Position numbers and translations under genes: made by a program
Assembly: GCA_030448265.1 (NCBI GenBank)
Contig: JAUJNG010000011.1
Location: 62,001-126,000 of the forward strand
Source: Abditibacterium sp.
GTDB taxonomy: Bacteria; Armatimonadota; Abditibacteriia; Abditibacteriales; Abditibacteriaceae
Direction: 5' to 3'
Length of the DNA: 64,000 nucleotides
The notes under the pieces: model-generated
What the model was told of the DNA's origin: nothing
Databases searched by the model: none
What the model saw: the letters and a program-made list of their open reading frames with translations, nothing else
In this document: piece after piece, positions 49,241 to 57,926 of the stretch
Layout of the letters: each line of letters begins with the position of its first letter
How positions within the stretch are numbered: position 1 is the first letter of the stretch

Positions 49241-49855
49241 ATGATTTCTCTTTTTCCCTCCCACCAACTCGGCCCCACTGCGATGTTCCTTGTCACCGCC
49301 ACCGCCGTTTTGGCTTTCTGTGTTTCTGTTGCGCCGGCCTTGGCCTCGCCGACCACGTTTTATGTTGCGCCCAATGACAGCGACGGCAATGTGGGGACGC
49401 TCCAGGCACCATTTGCGACCCTTGAGCGCGCCCGCGCCGCCGTTCGCCCGCTGGTAAAGGCGGGTTTGAAGCGCGATGTGCGCGTCGTGTTGCGATTCGC
49501 ACTCCGGCACGCTGTTTTTATGGCCCAGAGGCGACAAACCATCGAATCAGGTGCGTTTTCCCAAATGCGCGAACTGGTGCGTTTGCAGGGCGATGAAGGC
49601 CAGCCAGTGCGTAATCTCCATCTGCGCGGCCTCACCTTCACCCACGGCGACCGCGACGTGTGGACGAAAAATGACGCCGGTTTGCAGCACGACTGCGAAA
49701 TGCACGACAAAGGCAACGTCCTCGTTCGCCTGCGCGGGGCGGAAGGGTGTGTGGTCGAGAGGTGTCTCTTGGAAAACAGCGCGGGCGGTGCGCCGCAAAG
49801 CGATGGGAATTGCGTGTGGATGAGTCCGGTTTGGGTTGATCTGGCGGCGAGTTGA
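49241..49855 (+). pseudogene. Remnant of a right-handed parallel beta-helix protein
   Basis: ATG 49241 starts an open frame with a signal peptide (ATAVLAFCVSVAPALA) and then FYVAPNDSDGNVGTLQAPFATLERARAAVRPLV, the common opening of parallel beta-helix/polysaccharide-lyase-like proteins. After VRVVLR the usual rungs are missing. The sequence jumps via a short unrelated stretch to NLHLRGLTFTHGDRDVW and GCVVERCLLENSAGGA, two typical internal rungs, then ends. Family members normally have 600 or more residues, so internal and C-terminal parts (several hundred codons) have been lost. The 350 bases upstream (48891-49240) hold no convincing gene apart from an operator. Confidence 0.6.
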
Positions 49856-49874
49856 ACCGGTTTTCTGGGACTTC

Positions 49875-49925
49875 CTAAACCTCCCCCGCTCCCTCCTTAC
49901 GAAGGAGGGGGCGGGGGAGGTTTAG
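49875..49925. terminator. Palindromic element acting as likely bidirectional terminator
   Basis: Arms 49875-49898 and 49902-49925 (24 bp, one mismatch, 3-bp loop; word CCTCCCCCGC...CCCTCCTT). It lies between convergent genes. A half copy (CCTCCCCCGCCCCCTCCTTCG) is found at 54492-54512 in the 3' end of the small membrane protein gene. Confidence 0.75.
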
Positions 49926-49930
49926 AGATC

Positions 49931-51091
49931 TCACCACTCCGCGAACGAGCCGTCGGGCAAACGCCAGCCAGGATTGCGCCAGTTGTGGCCGGTTAGCGCG
50001 GCTTCGCGCACCTTTGCTTCGTCGATTTCAATGCCAAGGCCCGCTTTCTCGCTGCGGGGCACAAAACCGTCTTGAAAACCGAAGTTTTGGCCGCCGACCA
50101 GATAATCGAGCTTGTCCGACGCCTGCCCGTATTGCAGGCCCAGCACCTGTTCCTGGATGAAAGCGTTAGGCGTGCAAAAATCGAGTTGCAGCGAGGCGGC
50201 GAGCGCAATCGGCCCCAATGGGCAGTGCAGCGCGACCGCGATATCATAGGCTTCGGCCATCGCCGCGATTTTGCGGCATTCCCAGAGGCCGCCAGCATGC
50301 GAAATATCGGGCTGAATCACATCGACAACGCCATCGGAAAGCAATTGTTTGAAGCCCCAGCGCGTGTAAAGCCGCTCGCCGGTGGCAATCGGCACGCTCG
50401 AACCGCGTGCAATTTCGCGCATCGCATCGAAATTTTCGACCAAAACCGGCTCCTCGACAAACATCAGTCGAAACGGCTCCAGTTCGCGCAGCAGAACTTT
50501 GGCCATGCCGCGATGCACGCGCCCATGAAAATCGAGCGCCAACCCGACTTCGGCACCAATTGCCTCGCGCACCGCCGCCGTTTTGGCGACCACGCCATCG
50601 ACAAGCGCGGCAGAGTCGATCCAGTCGGTCTGGTGGGTCACGTTCATTTTGAGGCCGGTGTAGCCCTGCGCCACCCGCTCGCGCGCGGCGTGGGCCAGTT
50701 TTTCGGGCTGGTCGCCGCCAATCCACGAATACAGCCGCACCCGTTCGCGCACGGGGCCGCCCAGCAGTTCGTAGATCGGCACGCCCAAGCGCTTGCCTTT
50801 GGCATCCCACAACGCCTGTTCGATGCCCGAAATCGCCGAGGAAATAATCGGCCCGCCGCGATAAAAGCCGCCGCGATGCATCACCTGGAACAAATCTTCG
50901 ATGTGTCCGGCGGGTTTGCCGAGGAGATGGTGGCTCATCTCGGCGATGCAGGCAGCCACGGTGTCGGCTTTGCCTTCTAAAATCGGCTCGCCCCAGCCGA
51001 AATTGCCGTCGCTGGTGCTGATTTTGACGAACTGCCAGCGCGGCGGCACTTTGAACAGCTCGATTTTGGCGATGAGAGGTTGAGTAGACAT
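49931..51091 (-). CDS. D-galactonate dehydratase-like enolase-superfamily protein (copy 1)
   Basis: A 386-residue mandelate-racemase-type enolase. Metal and catalytic residues of DgoD are visible: D187 and H189 in ALDFHGR, E213 in FVEEP, E239 in ATGERLYTRWGF, and H289 in VALHCPLGPIALAA. The end EIDEAKVREA...NPGWRLPDGSFAEW is the usual DgoD tail. It dehydrates D-galactonate to 2-keto-3-deoxy-galactonate in the De Ley-Doudoroff pathway, though related acid sugars cannot be excluded. It is divergent from the GH16 gene, with a LacI-type operator between them. A second copy lies at 57927. Confidence 0.9.
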   Translation of the reverse strand: MSTQPLIAKIELFKVPPRWQFVKISTSDGNFGWGEPILEGKADTVAACIAEMSHHLLGKPAGHIEDLFQVMHRGGFYRGGPIISSAISGIEQALWDAKGKRLGVPIYELLGGPVRERVRLYSWIGGDQPEKLAHAARERVAQGYTGLKMNVTHQTDWIDSAALVDGVVAKTAAVREAIGAEVGLALDFHGRVHRGMAKVLLRELEPFRLMFVEEPVLVENFDAMREIARGSSVPIATGERLYTRWGFKQLLSDGVVDVIQPDISHAGGLWECRKIAAMAEAYDIAVALHCPLGPIALAASLQLDFCTPNAFIQEQVLGLQYGQASDKLDYLVGGQNFGFQDGFVPRSEKAGLGIEIDEAKVREAALTGHNWRNPGWRLPDGSFAEW

Positions 51092-51116
51092 GAGAAAATT
51101 GGTGAAAGGGAAGACT

Positions 51117-51130
51117 GGGAACCGGTTTCC
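51117..51130. promoter_or_regulatory. LacI-family operator candidate between dgoD-like and GH16 genes
   Basis: GGGAACCGGTTTCC (13 of 14 with the consensus) lies 25 bases upstream of the dehydratase ATG and 66 bases upstream of the GH16 ATG. A repressor bound here could control both divergent promoters. Confidence 0.65.
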
Positions 51131-51196
51131 AGGTATAACTTAACCATTCGCTCGACTTCAGTCGAGCGAACCGAGCAATCACGGCAGATATTTCCC

Positions 51197-52183
51197 ATGA
51201 AATTCGCATCTTCCCTTTGCCTCTGGATGGCTGGAACTTGTTTTACCAGCATCCTCCCCGCGTGTTCTCAAAATATGCCACCACTTTCTTCCCCCAACGC
51301 TCCCGCTGTCGATCCCGCCGTTGCCTATGCCGCGCGAGGTTACCGCTTGGTGTGGTCAGACGAATTCAACCGCGACGGCTGGCCCGACCCCACAAAATGG
51401 CGCTTTGAAAAAGGCTTTTCGCGCAACAACGAGCGCCAATGGTATCAGCCGCAAAACGCCTGGGTCGATGGCGGCAGACTCATCATCGAAGGCCGCCGCG
51501 AAGCCGTTCCCAACCCTAATTTCGTGGCGGGAAGCCAGGATTGGAAGAAAAAACGCCAATTTTCGGAGTATTCGTCGGCCTGCCTCATCACCAAGGGCTT
51601 GCATTCGTGGCAATACGGCATCTGGGAGATGCGCGGGCGCATTCCAACCGGTTCGGGATTGTGGCCGGCGTGGTGGACGGTGGGCACGCGGCGCGGCTGG
51701 CCCGCATCGGGCGAAATCGACATGATGGAATTTTATCGCGGCCTATTGCTGGCGAACGTTTTCTACGCGGGCGGGCCTGGCGGGAAAGCCAAAGTTCTGG
51801 GCGCCAAAAAGGAAATCAAGACTTTTGCCGACCCGAAATGGCATGAAAAATTTCACGTCTGGCGCATGGAATGGGACGAAAAGCGCCTGCGTCTTTTTGT
51901 GGACGATTTGCTGCTTAACGACGTGGATTTGAGCCAGACCGTGAATGTGTCCAAAGACGGCGCCAATCCCTATCACGAACCGCACTTCATGCTGCTCAAT
52001 CTGGCGATTGGCGGCGGGCAGGGCGGGGGCAAAACGCAGGTCGAAGACGGCTCGATGGCGGGCGAAACCCTGCCAGGCGGCAATCCGGCGCAAAGCACCT
52101 TTCCCCAGCGCTTCGAAGTGGATTATGTGCAGGTCTATCAAACGCCTGCGCAAATCGAGTTGCAGCGCCAGGGCGCGAAATAA
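51197..52183 (+). CDS. GH16-family glycoside hydrolase, lipoprotein
   Basis: ATG 51197 gives 328 residues. The signal ends in a lipobox (SILPAC, Cys23), so the enzyme should be anchored to a membrane surface. YRLVWSDEFNRDGWPDPTKWRFEKG is the typical GH16 start; YGIWEMRGRIPTGSGLWPAWWTVG precedes the active site. Catalytic GEIDMMEFY supplies E173 (nucleophile), D175 and E178 (acid/base). GH16 enzymes cut beta-1,3/1,4 glucans or galactans (laminarin, agar, carrageenan). The surrounding sulfatases and galactonate genes suggest a galactan. Upstream lies a LacI-type operator. Confidence 0.9.
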   Translation: MKFASSLCLWMAGTCFTSILPACSQNMPPLSSPNAPAVDPAVAYAARGYRLVWSDEFNRDGWPDPTKWRFEKGFSRNNERQWYQPQNAWVDGGRLIIEGRREAVPNPNFVAGSQDWKKKRQFSEYSSACLITKGLHSWQYGIWEMRGRIPTGSGLWPAWWTVGTRRGWPASGEIDMMEFYRGLLLANVFYAGGPGGKAKVLGAKKEIKTFADPKWHEKFHVWRMEWDEKRLRLFVDDLLLNDVDLSQTVNVSKDGANPYHEPHFMLLNLAIGGGQGGGKTQVEDGSMAGETLPGGNPAQSTFPQRFEVDYVQVYQTPAQIELQRQGAK

Positions 52184-52216
52184 ATTGCTAATGGCCAGCG
52201 ACTTTATGCAAGGCAT

Positions 52217-52385
52217 TAGACCTCTTGCAAAAGTGGCTTGCAGCGACTGAAGTCACCGCAACACCGACGCCAAACCTGCCTCCGCAGGTTGGGGAGTCTC
52301 CAGTCCGCGCCGACGGGCTTCGCGCTGTTGTTGCGGTGACTTGAGTCGCTGCCTTTTTAGGACAGGCACTTTTGCAAGAGGTCTA
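52217..52385. repeat. Palindromic element with 19-bp ends 'TAGACCTCTTGCAAAAGTG', containing an inner palindrome
   Basis: Perfect 19-bp ends at 52217-52235 and 52367-52385. Inside are arms CAGCGACTGAAGTCACCGCA / TGCGGTGACTTGAGTCGCTG (52240-52259 and 52332-52351, one mismatch), and a small hairpin AACCTGC...GCAGGTT (52273-52290). It resembles a MITE with a second element nested in it. It lies 33 bases after GH16 and 12 bases before the SDR start. Confidence 0.9.
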
Positions 52386-52397
52386 TTTAACGAAACG

Positions 52398-53177
52398 ATG
52401 CGTTTTCAGGATAAGGTGGCGTTGGTGACGGGCGCCGGATCGGGAATCGGCGCGGCGACCGCCAGGCGTCTGGCGCGCGAGGGCGCGCGCGTCGGCGTTC
52501 TCGATGTGGGGGCGCAAAGCGCTGGGGAAGTTGTAGCGGCCATTCGGGAAGCGGGCGGCGCGGCGCAGGCGATAGAAGCCGACATTTCCGATGCGGACTC
52601 GCTGCAAAACGCGGTTGCGGAGTTTATGAACACGGCGGGGCGCCTCGATATTGTGGTCGCCAATGCGGGCATCAACGGTTTGTGGGCGCCCATCGAAGAC
52701 ATCGAAGCTCACGAGTGGGACGCGACCCAGAACGTCAACGGGCGCGGCACCTTTTTGACATTTAAATTCTGCGTGCCGCATCTCAAAAAGCAGGGCGGCA
52801 GCGCGACCATCGTTTCGTCGCTGCACGGCCACGCGGGACTGACCATCATGGGTTCGACCGCTTATGCCGCGTCCAAAGCGGCGCAGATTCACATGGCACG
52901 CAAACTGGCGGTTGAACTGGCGCGTTGGGAGGTGCGCGTCAATGTGGTTTCGCCTGGCTACACCAGATCGCGCATCGGTCAGAGCCACTCCAAACGCAAC
53001 ATCGAGAGCATCAAACTCGATATTTCGCGCGCCCCAGGCAGCGGAAGGCTTCATGTCGGCCCGCTCGACCCCGATCATATCGCCTCGGCCATCGCCTGGC
53101 TGTCGAGCGACGAAGCCGCATTTATCACCGGCGTGCATTTGCCCATTGACGGCGGCGAGTCGCTGGTTTCAGGTTAG
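52398..53177 (+). CDS. Short-chain dehydrogenase/reductase
   Basis: ATG 52398 gives 259 residues of classical SDR. NAD(P) binding: VTGAGSGIGAATARRLAREG. NAG motif NAGINGLWAP, catalytic Ser in IVSSLHGH, and Tyr-x3-Lys in TAYAASKAA. Late PIDGGESLVSG is the usual end. A galactose dehydrogenase making galactonolactone would complete a De Ley-Doudoroff route with the neighbouring genes, but this is inference; many SDRs act on other sugars or alcohols. It is separated from GH16 by a palindromic element, but transcribed in the same direction. Confidence 0.85.
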   Translation: MRFQDKVALVTGAGSGIGAATARRLAREGARVGVLDVGAQSAGEVVAAIREAGGAAQAIEADISDADSLQNAVAEFMNTAGRLDIVVANAGINGLWAPIEDIEAHEWDATQNVNGRGTFLTFKFCVPHLKKQGGSATIVSSLHGHAGLTIMGSTAYAASKAAQIHMARKLAVELARWEVRVNVVSPGYTRSRIGQSHSKRNIESIKLDISRAPGSGRLHVGPLDPDHIASAIAWLSSDEAAFITGVHLPIDGGESLVSG

Positions 53178-53212
53178 GCAGGAGCATTCGACTCCTTTTT
53201 TACAATTTCCTT

Positions 53213-53243
53213 GCGTTGTCATACCTCCTCGGCATGACAACGC
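53213..53243. terminator. Hairpin between convergent genes
   Basis: Stem GCGTTGTCAT / ATGACAACGC (53213-53222 and 53234-53243) between the SDR gene and the convergent beta-helix gene. It has no strong T tract on either strand, so terminator function is uncertain. Confidence 0.5.
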
Positions 53244-53266
53244 GCATTTCCAACGGTTACAGACTC

Positions 53267-54439
53267 TCAGTTCAAGCGGGGCCGTGCGCGCCGATATGAA
53301 TGGGAGCAGCGCCAGATCATGGTGTTGGAGCGAGTCAATTTGACGCCCGCCGCATCCCACGAAGTCGAATAGCCCTCGATGTTGGAATAAGAAAACGTGT
53401 TGTTTTCGAGCAGCATTCGCGTGGCGTCATTGCCGCTCAGCGAACTGCGCCCGTTGCAGGTGAAGCGGTTGCCGCGCAGGACGACATCCGCCGACTCGTG
53501 AACCGCCGCGCCCATCTGCCCATTCCAGAAAAAGGCGTTGTTTTCGAGCAGAACACCGTTGGCGCGCGCCAGAATCACGCCCTGGTTGGCGTAGCGCCCA
53601 AAACTCAACCCGCGCACGACCGAGCCGGCGGGGTCGATGCCCGCCCCAGAATCTGGATCGCTGGGGCGCGGCCTGGCGAGGGTGAAGGCGACGCCGTGCG
53701 TGGTGGATTCAACGACCTTTCCCGCCGGATCGTCGCCGATATAGAGTTTGTCGCCCGCGTAATCGACGAAAAAAGCGCCAGGTCGCACTTCAGCCAAGCT
53801 GCCGACCTGCCAGAGCGGGCGGCCATCGACAAAGGTCATGTCGCGGTTAGCGGCGAGGGGATTCTTTTTGACATCAACGAAGCGCGGATTGAGTTGATTG
53901 GGAAACTCGCCCTTCCAGCCGTCGCGGCGCCAAACCCTTCCGTTGGCGTTGGTGTCGGGCACCCAGCCCTCGACCACGATGCTGCCCAGCAGAAGCGGTG
54001 ATTCCTCGGGATAGGCCTGAATCGTTAGTTTGCGCTTGAGGGATAGCGTTCCGGCGCGATAAACCCCGCCGCGCAGCACGATGGTGCTGTTCACAGGCGC
54101 GATTTCGAGCGCTCTGGCAAGGGTTGTTGGCGCTGCGATACTGGCGCCCGCGTTGGTGTCGCGTCCATCGGGGGCGACAAAAATCGCGTCGCGCGGAACC
54201 GGATAATTTGATCTGGCGAGCGGCACGGTGACGGGCGCCTCGGCAGGATAGCCGGTCATGGTTCCGACTCGCGGCGCGACGTTGCCCTGGTCTTTGACTT
54301 CGTCGTTGGGTGCCTGGGCGTTAGGCGCGTTTTGAGCCTGGCATGAGGCGATGGAGAAGAATGGCGCGGCCACGAGGAGCGAGGCGGCCAGAAAACGGGT
54401 GCGAGTGCGGACGGGGCCGCGAAAGGATTGAGTCATCAT
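53267..54439 (-). CDS. Exported right-handed parallel beta-helix protein, probably truncated
   Basis: A 390-residue protein with an N-terminal signal (FLAASLLVAAPFFSIASC; the Cys may be a lipobox). FVAPDGRDTNAGASIAAPTTLARALEIAP and STIVLRGGVYRAGTLSLKRKLTIQAYPEE start the beta-helix; ANGVLLENNAFFWNG, ADVVLRGNRFTCNG and TRMLLENNTFSYSN are rungs. The sequence then stops abruptly after SNTMIWRCSH with a short unrelated basic tail. Family members continue with further rungs (often 550 or more residues), so the C terminus has probably been lost. It may bind or cleave polysaccharide. The small membrane protein gene lies 35 bases upstream. Confidence 0.7.
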   Translation of the reverse strand: MMTQSFRGPVRTRTRFLAASLLVAAPFFSIASCQAQNAPNAQAPNDEVKDQGNVAPRVGTMTGYPAEAPVTVPLARSNYPVPRDAIFVAPDGRDTNAGASIAAPTTLARALEIAPVNSTIVLRGGVYRAGTLSLKRKLTIQAYPEESPLLLGSIVVEGWVPDTNANGRVWRRDGWKGEFPNQLNPRFVDVKKNPLAANRDMTFVDGRPLWQVGSLAEVRPGAFFVDYAGDKLYIGDDPAGKVVESTTHGVAFTLARPRPSDPDSGAGIDPAGSVVRGLSFGRYANQGVILARANGVLLENNAFFWNGQMGAAVHESADVVLRGNRFTCNGRSSLSGNDATRMLLENNTFSYSNIEGYSTSWDAAGVKLTRSNTMIWRCSHSYRRARPRLN

Positions 54440-54474
54440 GGTTGAAGTGTTTGTTTTGTCTTGATTGGGAGCAG

Positions 54475-54660
54475 TTAGCGCTGTGCTTTAGCCTCCCCCG
54501 CCCCCTCCTTCGTAATGATGGTGCCGAAAAACAGCGCCAGCGCGAGGCAGAGCAACCCCGCGCGAAAGGTGACGCCGCGCTCGGCGCGCGCAGGAGAATC
54601 GGCGTCCGCCGCGTGAGGCGCGGCGGCGGAAGAAGCGGGCGCGGAAGAAGGGAGCAACAT
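54475..54660 (-). CDS. Very small single-helix membrane protein
   Basis: A 61-residue frame with ATG 54660. An Ala/Ser/Pro-rich N terminus is followed by one hydrophobic helix (AGLLCLALALFFGTIIT) and a short tail. It is in the same direction as the beta-helix gene 35 bases downstream. The 3' end overlaps a half copy of the CCTCCCCCGC repeat. No ribosome site is convincing and no family is known, so this is a tentative gene. Confidence 0.35.
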   Translation of the reverse strand: MLLPSSAPASSAAAPHAADADSPARAERGVTFRAGLLCLALALFFGTIITKEGAGEAKAQR

Positions 54661-54722
54661 AGTGGTGAGGTTCTTTCGGACTCACAAAGGCGGTTTCTGG
54701 GTAGTGGTTCAGTTGCGGGTGG

Positions 54723-54813
54723 CACCGAGGTTTGTAGTAGCGCCGCAAGGCGCGTCTCGCGGCAATATCACACTTTCTAAACGCGCCTTGCGGCGCTACT
54801 ACAAACCTCGGTG
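54723..54813. repeat. Palindromic element with 33-bp perfect arms, extended imperfectly
   Basis: Arms 54723-54755 and 54781-54813 (word GTAGTAGCGCCGCAAGGCGC) pair perfectly. Imperfect pairing continues outwards to about 54690 and 54848 (GGTAGTGGTTC / GAACCACTACC). It lies between divergent genes (small membrane protein and sulfatase pseudogene) and takes up the shared promoter space. Confidence 0.9.
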
Positions 54814-54990
54814 TCACCTGTAATCGAACCACTACCGGTTTCTGAACAAGTAAGCGCTCAATTCCCTCTCGCGCAGGGGAGGGAGTCGAGCCGCTATTTT
54901 CTCCAACGGCTTCATTGGTTCCTGTGGTTTGAAAATTGCGTCCCCAACCGTTTCTCAACCCCCACTCCCCTCGTTTTTCCAAATTTGCTC

Positions 54991-56335
54991 ATGCCTCGAC
55001 CTCTAAATTTGCTCTATTTCGTATGCCACGACCTGGGCCGCGAGTTGGGCTGCTACGGCGCCTCGGTTGCCACGCCGAACCTCGACCGTTTCGCGTCTCG
55101 CGGCGCGCTGTTTTCGCAGGTGTTTTGCGCCAGTCCGGCGTGCAGCCCATCGCGCGGCTGCGCCATGACAGGCTAATACGCCCACACCAACGGTTTGATG
55201 GGCCTGGTCAACTCCCATTCCGGCTGGTCACTGCCGTTCCAAACCCGCACCATTGTGGACGAACTCAACGACGCGGGCTATCACACGGCTCACATCGGCT
55301 TGCAGCACGAACGCCATCCCATCGAGGCCAACCGCTACAGGAGCGAAATGGCGGGCAGCGTGTTCGTCGAGGACGTGGTGGATCGTGCCATTGCCTATCT
55401 CCAGGCGCGGCGCGAGGGCGACGCGCCGTTTTTATCTCAACTGCGGCACGGTCGAAGCGCACGAATCGCGCTGGAACAGCCGCCATCCGGCGCGGCGCGA
55501 GGGCGTTTACCGCTTTGAAGCGCCCGAAACCATCCAGATGCTGCCTTTTCTGCCCGATTTGCCGGCGATTCGCGGCGAAATCGCGCGTTTTCACGGCGCG
55601 ATTCGGCATCTCGATTTTCATTTTGGGCGCCTGGTCGCGGCGCTGGAACAGTTGAATCGATTCAAAGATACCCTGGTGGTTTTCACGACCGATCACGGCA
55701 TCGCCGGAGCGCGCGCCAAAGGCACGCTTTACGGCGCGGGCCTCGAAACCGCGTTGCTCATGCGCGGCCCCCACATTCCCGAGGGCGCGCGTTTCGACGT
55801 TCCATTTTCAAACCTCGATATTTTCCCCACGCTTTTGGACGCGGCGCAAGTTCCCATTCCCCCACGCGGGCAGGGCCGCTCCTTCTGGAGTTTGGCGACC
55901 GGCGGCGAATATGAAGCGCACGACGCGCTCTTTTTCGAGCGCAACTATCACGGTTCGTCCCTTCCATCATCGCCCGACGACGCTCAGTTCCCGCCGCCCT
56001 ACGACCCGATGCGTGCCGTTCGCACCCGCGATTTCCACCTGATTCGCAATTTCGAGCCCCGCCTGCGCGAATGGCGGCCCGATGAAGTTGGTTTCACTCG
56101 CGACGACTGGCAGGAGTGGTATCCCGCACTGTGGCCGCTCAAAACCGAGTCGCGCCCCGAAATCGAGCTTTTCGACCTCCAAAACGACCCGCTGGAACAG
56201 CAGGACGTAGCGCGCGACCCAGCTTACGCCGCGACGCGCCAAGGGTTGCTGGCGCGTCTGGAAAACTGGATGCGGCAAACCAACGACCCGCTTTTGCGCG
56301 GCCCCATTCCTGATCCGGCTCCAGTGGCACTATAG
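54991..56335 (+). pseudogene. Sulfatase inactivated by a nonsense codon and a frameshift
   Basis: From ATG 54991 the frame reads LLYFVCHDLGRELGCYGA and then CSPSRGCAMTG (formylglycine motif CSPSR), followed by TAA at 55174-55176. The same frame continues YAHTNGLMGLVNSHSG, the usual next segment, so the stop is a point mutation (a CAA Gln or similar to TAA). Near 55430 a T5 run shifts the frame by one; with four T it would read PFYLNCG, and the remaining 300 residues (FTTDHGIAGARAKGTLYGAGL, LFDLQNDPLEQ) follow in the second frame to 56335. Two lesions argue for a real pseudogene rather than a single sequencing error. Confidence 0.85.
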
Positions 56336-56362
56336 CTCGCCGGCTCATGCCGACGAGCTATA
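56331..56362. terminator. Hairpin after the sulfatase pseudogene
   Basis: Stem TATAGCTCG / CGAGCTATA with inner CGGC/GCCG pairing, overlapping the pseudogene stop codon. It may be another small palindromic element. Confidence 0.5.
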
Positions 56363-56460
56363 ATGGGTTGTCGCAGAAGCGGCATCTGGCGTTGACGGCG
56401 CCTCGTCAATGCCAAAGGTTTGCCGTTCTTTTAGCGGGCAGCCAAGCCCTTCGCCTGACA

Positions 56461-57273
56461 TCAATAGTTCGGCTGCACCGTGATGGAATCGGAAACGTGG
56501 AGCGTCGGGTTACTGCCTGATCCCTCGACATTCCAGCCAGGCACACTGGCATTTTTCTGGAACGGGTGGTGTGATTTATAGACCTTGGGCGAGACATTGC
56601 CGGTGGCATTTCCTTTGAACCACTTGACGTGGCCGTCTGCGAAGCCGAGATTAATGCCCTCCAGGTGACGATTCCAGGCAATAGCGCTGTCATTAGCCAG
56701 TCCCTGTCCGGTTCCACCAAAAACGGTGAGATACGAAAAGCCCAGAGGAGATGTGACTTCCTGCCGGAAATCACCCGTGACAACGGTAAGCGAGGGATAA
56801 TCGAGCTGGGAATCTTTAACACCGAGCATATTCTGCGGGTTGGCGCCTCCCGCATACGCTCCACCATTGGCGCGCGCCATGGCGACGTTATACCAGTAGT
56901 CCGTGTAGTTGTCGCCGTTGGGGTTGGTGCCAGGCCCGTTGGGTTCGCTGGGGCATTGGAAAATCTGGTAGCTCTTGAGGTAGGGTTGAATCGAGTCGGC
57001 CCAGCCGTAAGGAGTTGAAGTCGCCCCGACAACTCGGTTCATGGGAAACCGTTCGTCGTAGTCCTGCGCGTATTGCGCGAAGCCAAGACCGATCTGCTTC
57101 AGGTTCGACTGGCAACTGGAGCGCCGCGCATTTTCGCGCGCCCGCCCAAAGACGGGGAAGAGGATGGCGGCGGGGATAGCTATTATGGCTATAACAACCA
57201 AGAGTTCGATGAGGGTGAAGCCCGATAGTCTGGTCGTTGCGCGCTGAGGTGTGAACGGGAAAGTGTGTTTCAT
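56461..57273 (-). CDS. DUF1559-type prepilin-like protein
   Basis: ATG 57273 gives 270 residues. A short basic leader ends in G before [13 protein letters not shown], the type IV prepilin cleavage/methylation motif, followed by a hydrophobic helix and [39 protein letters not shown]. The C-terminal half has [11 protein letters not shown], the H-x-DG-type motif of DUF1559 proteins. These are abundant in Planctomycetota and Armatimonadota; they may form pseudopili or secreted filaments. The upstream open frame to 57483 includes a LacI-type HTH relic and is not the natural start. An operator candidate lies further upstream. Confidence 0.85.
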   Translation of the reverse strand: MKHTFPFTPQRATTRLSGFTLIELLVVIAIIAIPAAILFPVFGRARENARRSSCQSNLKQIGLGFAQYAQDYDERFPMNRVVGATSTPYGWADSIQPYLKSYQIFQCPSEPNGPGTNPNGDNYTDYWYNVAMARANGGAYAGGANPQNMLGVKDSQLDYPSLTVVTGDFRQEVTSPLGFSYLTVFGGTGQGLANDSAIAWNRHLEGINLGFADGHVKWFKGNATGNVSPKVYKSHHPFQKNASVPGWNVEGSGSNPTLHVSDSITVQPNY

Positions 57274-57360
57274 AAGTTTAAACCTGTTTGCCCGCAAGAG
57301 ATGAAAGGGGGCAGGAAATAGTTTCCACAGTGTTTGAAGGCCTTTCGTGCTGGGACACGG

Positions 57361-57453
57361 GGAAAGCAAGCGCGAAGCCGTGCTTTTGGCCACGCCCGCC
57401 GCCCGCGCCCCATCCGCGATGGTGGCCGTTTTCTGCGATGTTGTCTGACTCAT
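57361..57453 (-). pseudogene. Relic of a LacI-family DNA-binding domain
   Basis: In the same frame as the prepilin gene, upstream of its start, 31 residues read [20 protein letters not shown] then [11 protein letters not shown]. This is the first half of a LacI helix-turn-helix; the intact LacI at 61103 has [25 protein letters not shown], and the DNA GGCGTGGCCAAAAGCACGG is identical in both. Hinge and effector domains are missing. It is a remnant of a LacI gene whose promoter and operator now lie upstream of the prepilin gene. Confidence 0.75.
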
Positions 57454-57519
57454 CTGGGTTTGCCTCGTTGGAGTCGCTTCCACCGAAAATAGCGAGCTTC
57501 AGCCGCGTTCCCAGCGCTT

Positions 57520-57533
57520 GGGAACCGGTTCCC
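57520..57533. promoter_or_regulatory. Perfect LacI-family operator candidate
   Basis: GGGAACCGGTTCCC is a perfect 14-bp palindrome, 67 bases upstream of the LacI relic and about 250 bases upstream of the prepilin ATG. A second palindrome-like GGAAATAGTTTCC lies at 57315-57327, closer to the prepilin. Confidence 0.65.
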
Positions 57534-57642
57534 GAAACTGTCTGATTTATTATACCCCCAATCCACCAATCTCAAACAAGGGGCACTGAAAAAGTCGGCA
57601 GTCGCGTCGTTTAAAGCCAATCCGGTTGGGGTTTTGCGTAGG

Positions 57643-57900
57643 GACACGGCCTGCCGTGTCCGCTCGGCGAACTGTGAGTCTTGCCACCGGACACGGCGTG
57701 CCACTTAATGTGTGACTTGTTTTAGGAACACAGAGAACAGCAGAAGAAGCGAAGAACAACAGAGGAGATTTCCAAAGATGAAACGAAGGGGGGGAGCATC
57801 CATCCCCCTGCCATGCTGTCTGCTGGTGTCTTTTGTTCAACCCCTCTGTTGTTCTCTGTGTTCCTAAAACAAGTCACACATTAAGTGGCACGCCGTGTCC
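57643..57900. repeat. Large palindromic element with nested words, 'GGACACGGC' family
   Basis: Perfect 50-bp arms at 57689-57738 and 57851-57900 (words GGACACGGCGTGCCACTTAA, TGTGTGACTTGTTTTAGG, AACACAGAGAAC), with further inner pairing AACAACAGAGG / CCTCTGTTGTT. A small hairpin GGACACGGCCTGCCGTGTCC (57643-57662) precedes it. One arm's outer word is also found alone at 47326. The element separates the prepilin/relic block from the dehydratase operon. Confidence 0.9.
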
Positions 57901-57926
57901 CTACGAAACGCGCTGAAAACAGGGCT

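Noticed and set aside
54475..54982. A longer minus-strand frame (164 codons) over the divergent region before the sulfatase relic
   Set aside because: It runs through the perfect palindrome at 54723-54813 and has no family resemblance; only the 61-residue frame is kept as tentative.
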